From the NCBI GenBank assembly GCA_021817875.1, contig JAKAFQ010000187.1, positions 1 through 7,585 on the forward strand: DNA of 7,585 nucleotides. Direction: 5' to 3'. Each line of letters begins with the position of its first letter. The first letter of the stretch is position 1. A program made the position numbers and the translations under genes. Origin of the DNA: Pseudomonadota bacterium (lineage in GTDB: Bacteria > Pseudomonadota > Gammaproteobacteria > Steroidobacterales > Steroidobacteraceae). Shown in pieces: positions 6,475 through 7,585 of the stretch. Under the pieces are notes generated by a model. The model was not told the DNA's origin, ran no database searches, and saw nothing but the letters and a program-made list of their open reading frames with translations.

Positions 6475-6554
6475 CGCAGGTCGGTCCCTGGGCCGAAGCC
6501 GAGCCGGAAACTGTGACCGGGTAGCGCTATTTGATGAGGGCATCCTGAGCACCC

Positions 6555-6575
6555 CCGGCAAGCGCGGCTTGCCGG
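6555..6575. other. 9-bp inverted repeat (hairpin) in the intergenic gap
   Basis: CCGGCAAGC (6555-6563) and GCTTGCCGG (6567-6575) are perfect complements around a GCG loop. No T tract follows on either strand, so a standard intrinsic terminator is not supported. It could be a terminator that needs Rho or another factor, an RNA stem, or a protein site. Confidence 0.4.
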
Positions 6576-6780
6576 CCGCGGGTTCGTGATCGCCGATCCG
6601 CGGTCCCGGATACGGTGCCCGCACCGCTGGCAGATGCCGGGGCGAGACGCTGCGCATGCCGGATGCTCCCGCAGGGGCTCGCTGCAGTCCTGAGCGTTGA
6701 CTCAGCGGCCGGATTCGGCCTTGCGCAGGGCCCCGAGCCCGCCAGGCGCAGTGCGCAGCTCAGGATCGGAGACATGTGGT

Positions 6781-6796
6781 GTCTCAAGCTTGAGAC
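6781..6796. other. 16-bp perfect palindrome with a HindIII site at its centre
   Basis: GTCTCAAGCTTGAGAC is identical to its reverse complement. As DNA it suits a dimeric regulator; as RNA it gives a 6-bp stem with an AGCU loop. It lies about 85 bp beyond the diguanylate cyclase stop codon. No T run follows on the minus strand, and no gene start is near on the plus strand, so the role is unknown. Confidence 0.4.
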
Positions 6797-6879
6797 GCGA
6801 TGCAGTCCCGAACGGAACGCGGCGAGCGGCGTCGGTCAGGGCGCGGAGCGAGGCGTGGCCCGACTGCCGCGCGGGGCCG

Positions 6880-7585
6880 CTATGCGATCACGCGGTCCCA
6901 AGCGAGGACGGGGCTGCCGGAGTCCGTGCTCTCGTCGTCCTCGGGCCCCGCCAGGCAATCGCGCCCGGCGCTCTTGGCCGCGTACATCCGCTGATCGGCA
7001 ACGCGCACCAGCGAGGGCCAGGCGCCGCAGCGGTCCGTGATCCGCTCCGCGACCCCCACGCTGACCGTGACCGGGCGGCCGTCCGGGCTCTGGCCGAGAC
7101 CGGCGCGCCGCAGCCGTTCGATGCTGTCGATCGCTTCGGCGGCGGTCTCGCCCGGAAAGATGACGATGAATTCCTCCCCGCCCCAGCGCCCCACGCACTG
7201 GGTGCCGCGCAGCGCCGCCTGGATGGCGCGCGCTGCGGCGACGAGCACGCGGTCTCCGGCATCATGGCCGAACGTGTCGTTGATGGCCTTGAAGCGATCC
7301 AGGTCGAGAAAGGCCACCGCCAGCGGCGAGTCGACCCGCGCGCAGACCTTGAAATGCAGATCGAGCATTTCCGAGACGCTGCCGCGCGAATAACACCCGG
7401 TGAGCGGATCGCGCAGCGATTGTCCGACCAGAGCGATCGTGAAGTTCAGCTGGCTGATACCGACGAAGATGGCGATTCCCGCCATCAGAAACATCATCCA
7501 GGCGGCATCGACGATGCCGCCGGGGAAAAACACCCCGAGGTGCAGGCTCAGGGCCATGATCTCGCCGACGACGATCGGCACGGAA
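6880..7585 (-). CDS. Membrane-anchored diguanylate cyclase (GGDEF domain), N-terminus outside the window
   Basis: The frame stays open to the last base, so the protein continues beyond the window. The visible 235 or so residues begin with two hydrophobic stretches (about 1-20 and 27-52 counted from the GTG at 7581), which look like the last membrane spans of an N-terminal membrane domain. A full GGDEF domain follows: DPLTGCYSR, FLDLDRFKAINDTFGHDAGD with both metal aspartates, the active-site motif RWGGEEF (GGEEF at 134-138), VTVSVGVAE and ADQRMYAAKSAGRD. It should make c-di-GMP from two GTP. The product-inhibition site RxxD reads RGTQ (125-128), so feedback inhibition is probably lost. The tail after about residue 207 is an acidic extension with no known domain. 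The stop is TAG at 6882-6880. It is on the same strand as the PAS/EAL gene, 531 bp apart, so a shared operon is unlikely. Confidence 0.94.
   Translation of the reverse strand, partial: SVPIVVGEIMALSLHLGVFFPGGIVDAAWMMFLMAGIAIFVGISQLNFTIALVGQSLRDPLTGCYSRGSVSEMLDLHFKVCARVDSPLAVAFLDLDRFKAINDTFGHDAGDRVLVAAARAIQAALRGTQCVGRWGGEEFIVIFPGETAAEAIDSIERLRRAGLGQSPDGRPVTVSVGVAERITDRCGAWPSLVRVADQRMYAAKSAGRDCLAGPEDDESTDSGSPVLAWDRVIA

Larger units (their letters stand above)
6349..6879. other. 531-bp gap between the two c-di-GMP genes, no convincing gene
   Basis: The open frames here are short, rich in Arg, Ala, Pro and Gly, and resemble no family I know. The stretch holds an 11-bp tandem repeat with -10-like boxes on both strands (6445-6474), a 9-bp hairpin (6555-6575) and a 16-bp perfect palindrome (6781-6796), each listed separately. 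The upstream control region of the PAS/EAL gene must lie in its left part, and the end of the diguanylate cyclase transcript in its right part. Confidence 0.7.

Noticed and set aside
6349..6480. c-di-GMP riboswitch upstream of the PAS/EAL gene
   Set aside because: I looked for the conserved GEMM core and tetraloop-receptor pattern on the minus strand and did not see them.
6527..6787. Minus-strand frame of 86 codons in the gap
   Set aside because: The Ala/Arg/Ser-rich product has no recognisable motif or ribosome site, so a gene is not supported.
6615..7040. Plus-strand frame of 141 codons over the intergenic gap
   Set aside because: Its second half is antisense to the diguanylate cyclase, and the product is low-complexity Arg/Ala/Pro/Gly.
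7180..7195. CGCCCCAC resembling the tRNA-Lys 3' end, as a possible attachment-site copy
   Set aside because: The match is only 8 bp, lies inside the GGDEF coding sequence, and the T-arm sequence is absent.

Overview
The window looks like chromosomal DNA of a GC-rich proteobacterium, most likely a gammaproteobacterium. Coding sequence is strongly GC-biased at third positions. The queC end reads like the Xanthomonas-type protein, and queC followed directly by tRNA-Lys is a familiar arrangement downstream of the tol-pal/queE cluster in gammaproteobacteria. The exact lineage cannot be fixed from this sequence.

Layout. (1) Positions 1-730 are core genome: the 3' end of queC (queuosine/preQ0 biosynthesis) and a complete tRNA-Lys(UUU), both on the plus strand. 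(2) Positions 731-2611 are an accessory segment abutting the tRNA 3' end. It holds a minus-strand higBA-type toxin-antitoxin pair (RelE-fold HigB-2-like toxin, NadS/HigA-like HTH antitoxin) back to back with a plus-strand RHH (CopG-like) antitoxin and PIN-domain (VapC-like) toxin pair. One 101-bp divergent control region serves both and carries a nested palindromic operator laid over a near-consensus sigma70 promoter for higB. After these come an unrecognised 86-residue gene and a doubtful 53-residue ORF. (3) Positions 2608-7585 are a cyclic-di-GMP block on the minus strand: a 1246-residue soluble multi-PAS/GAF/GGDEF/EAL protein whose GGDEF site is degenerate (GGDVF) and whose EAL site is complete, then a 531-bp gap with several small dyads and repeats, then the 3' part of a membrane-anchored diguanylate cyclase with an intact GGEEF motif.

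How the parts relate. The two c-di-GMP proteins have opposite predicted activities: the large one probably breaks the messenger down, with its cyclase-like domain possibly acting as a GTP sensor, and the other makes it. The toxin-antitoxin segment looks like a small defence or stability insert next to a tRNA gene. I saw no integrase, transposase or duplicated tRNA end in the window. The most unusual points are the PIN toxin that lacks its first catalytic aspartate, the nested operator shared by two toxin-antitoxin modules with a nearly leaderless toxin mRNA, and an 11-bp tandem repeat beside a perfect TATAAT in the gap upstream of the PAS/EAL gene. I did not find a clear-cut new multi-gene system.
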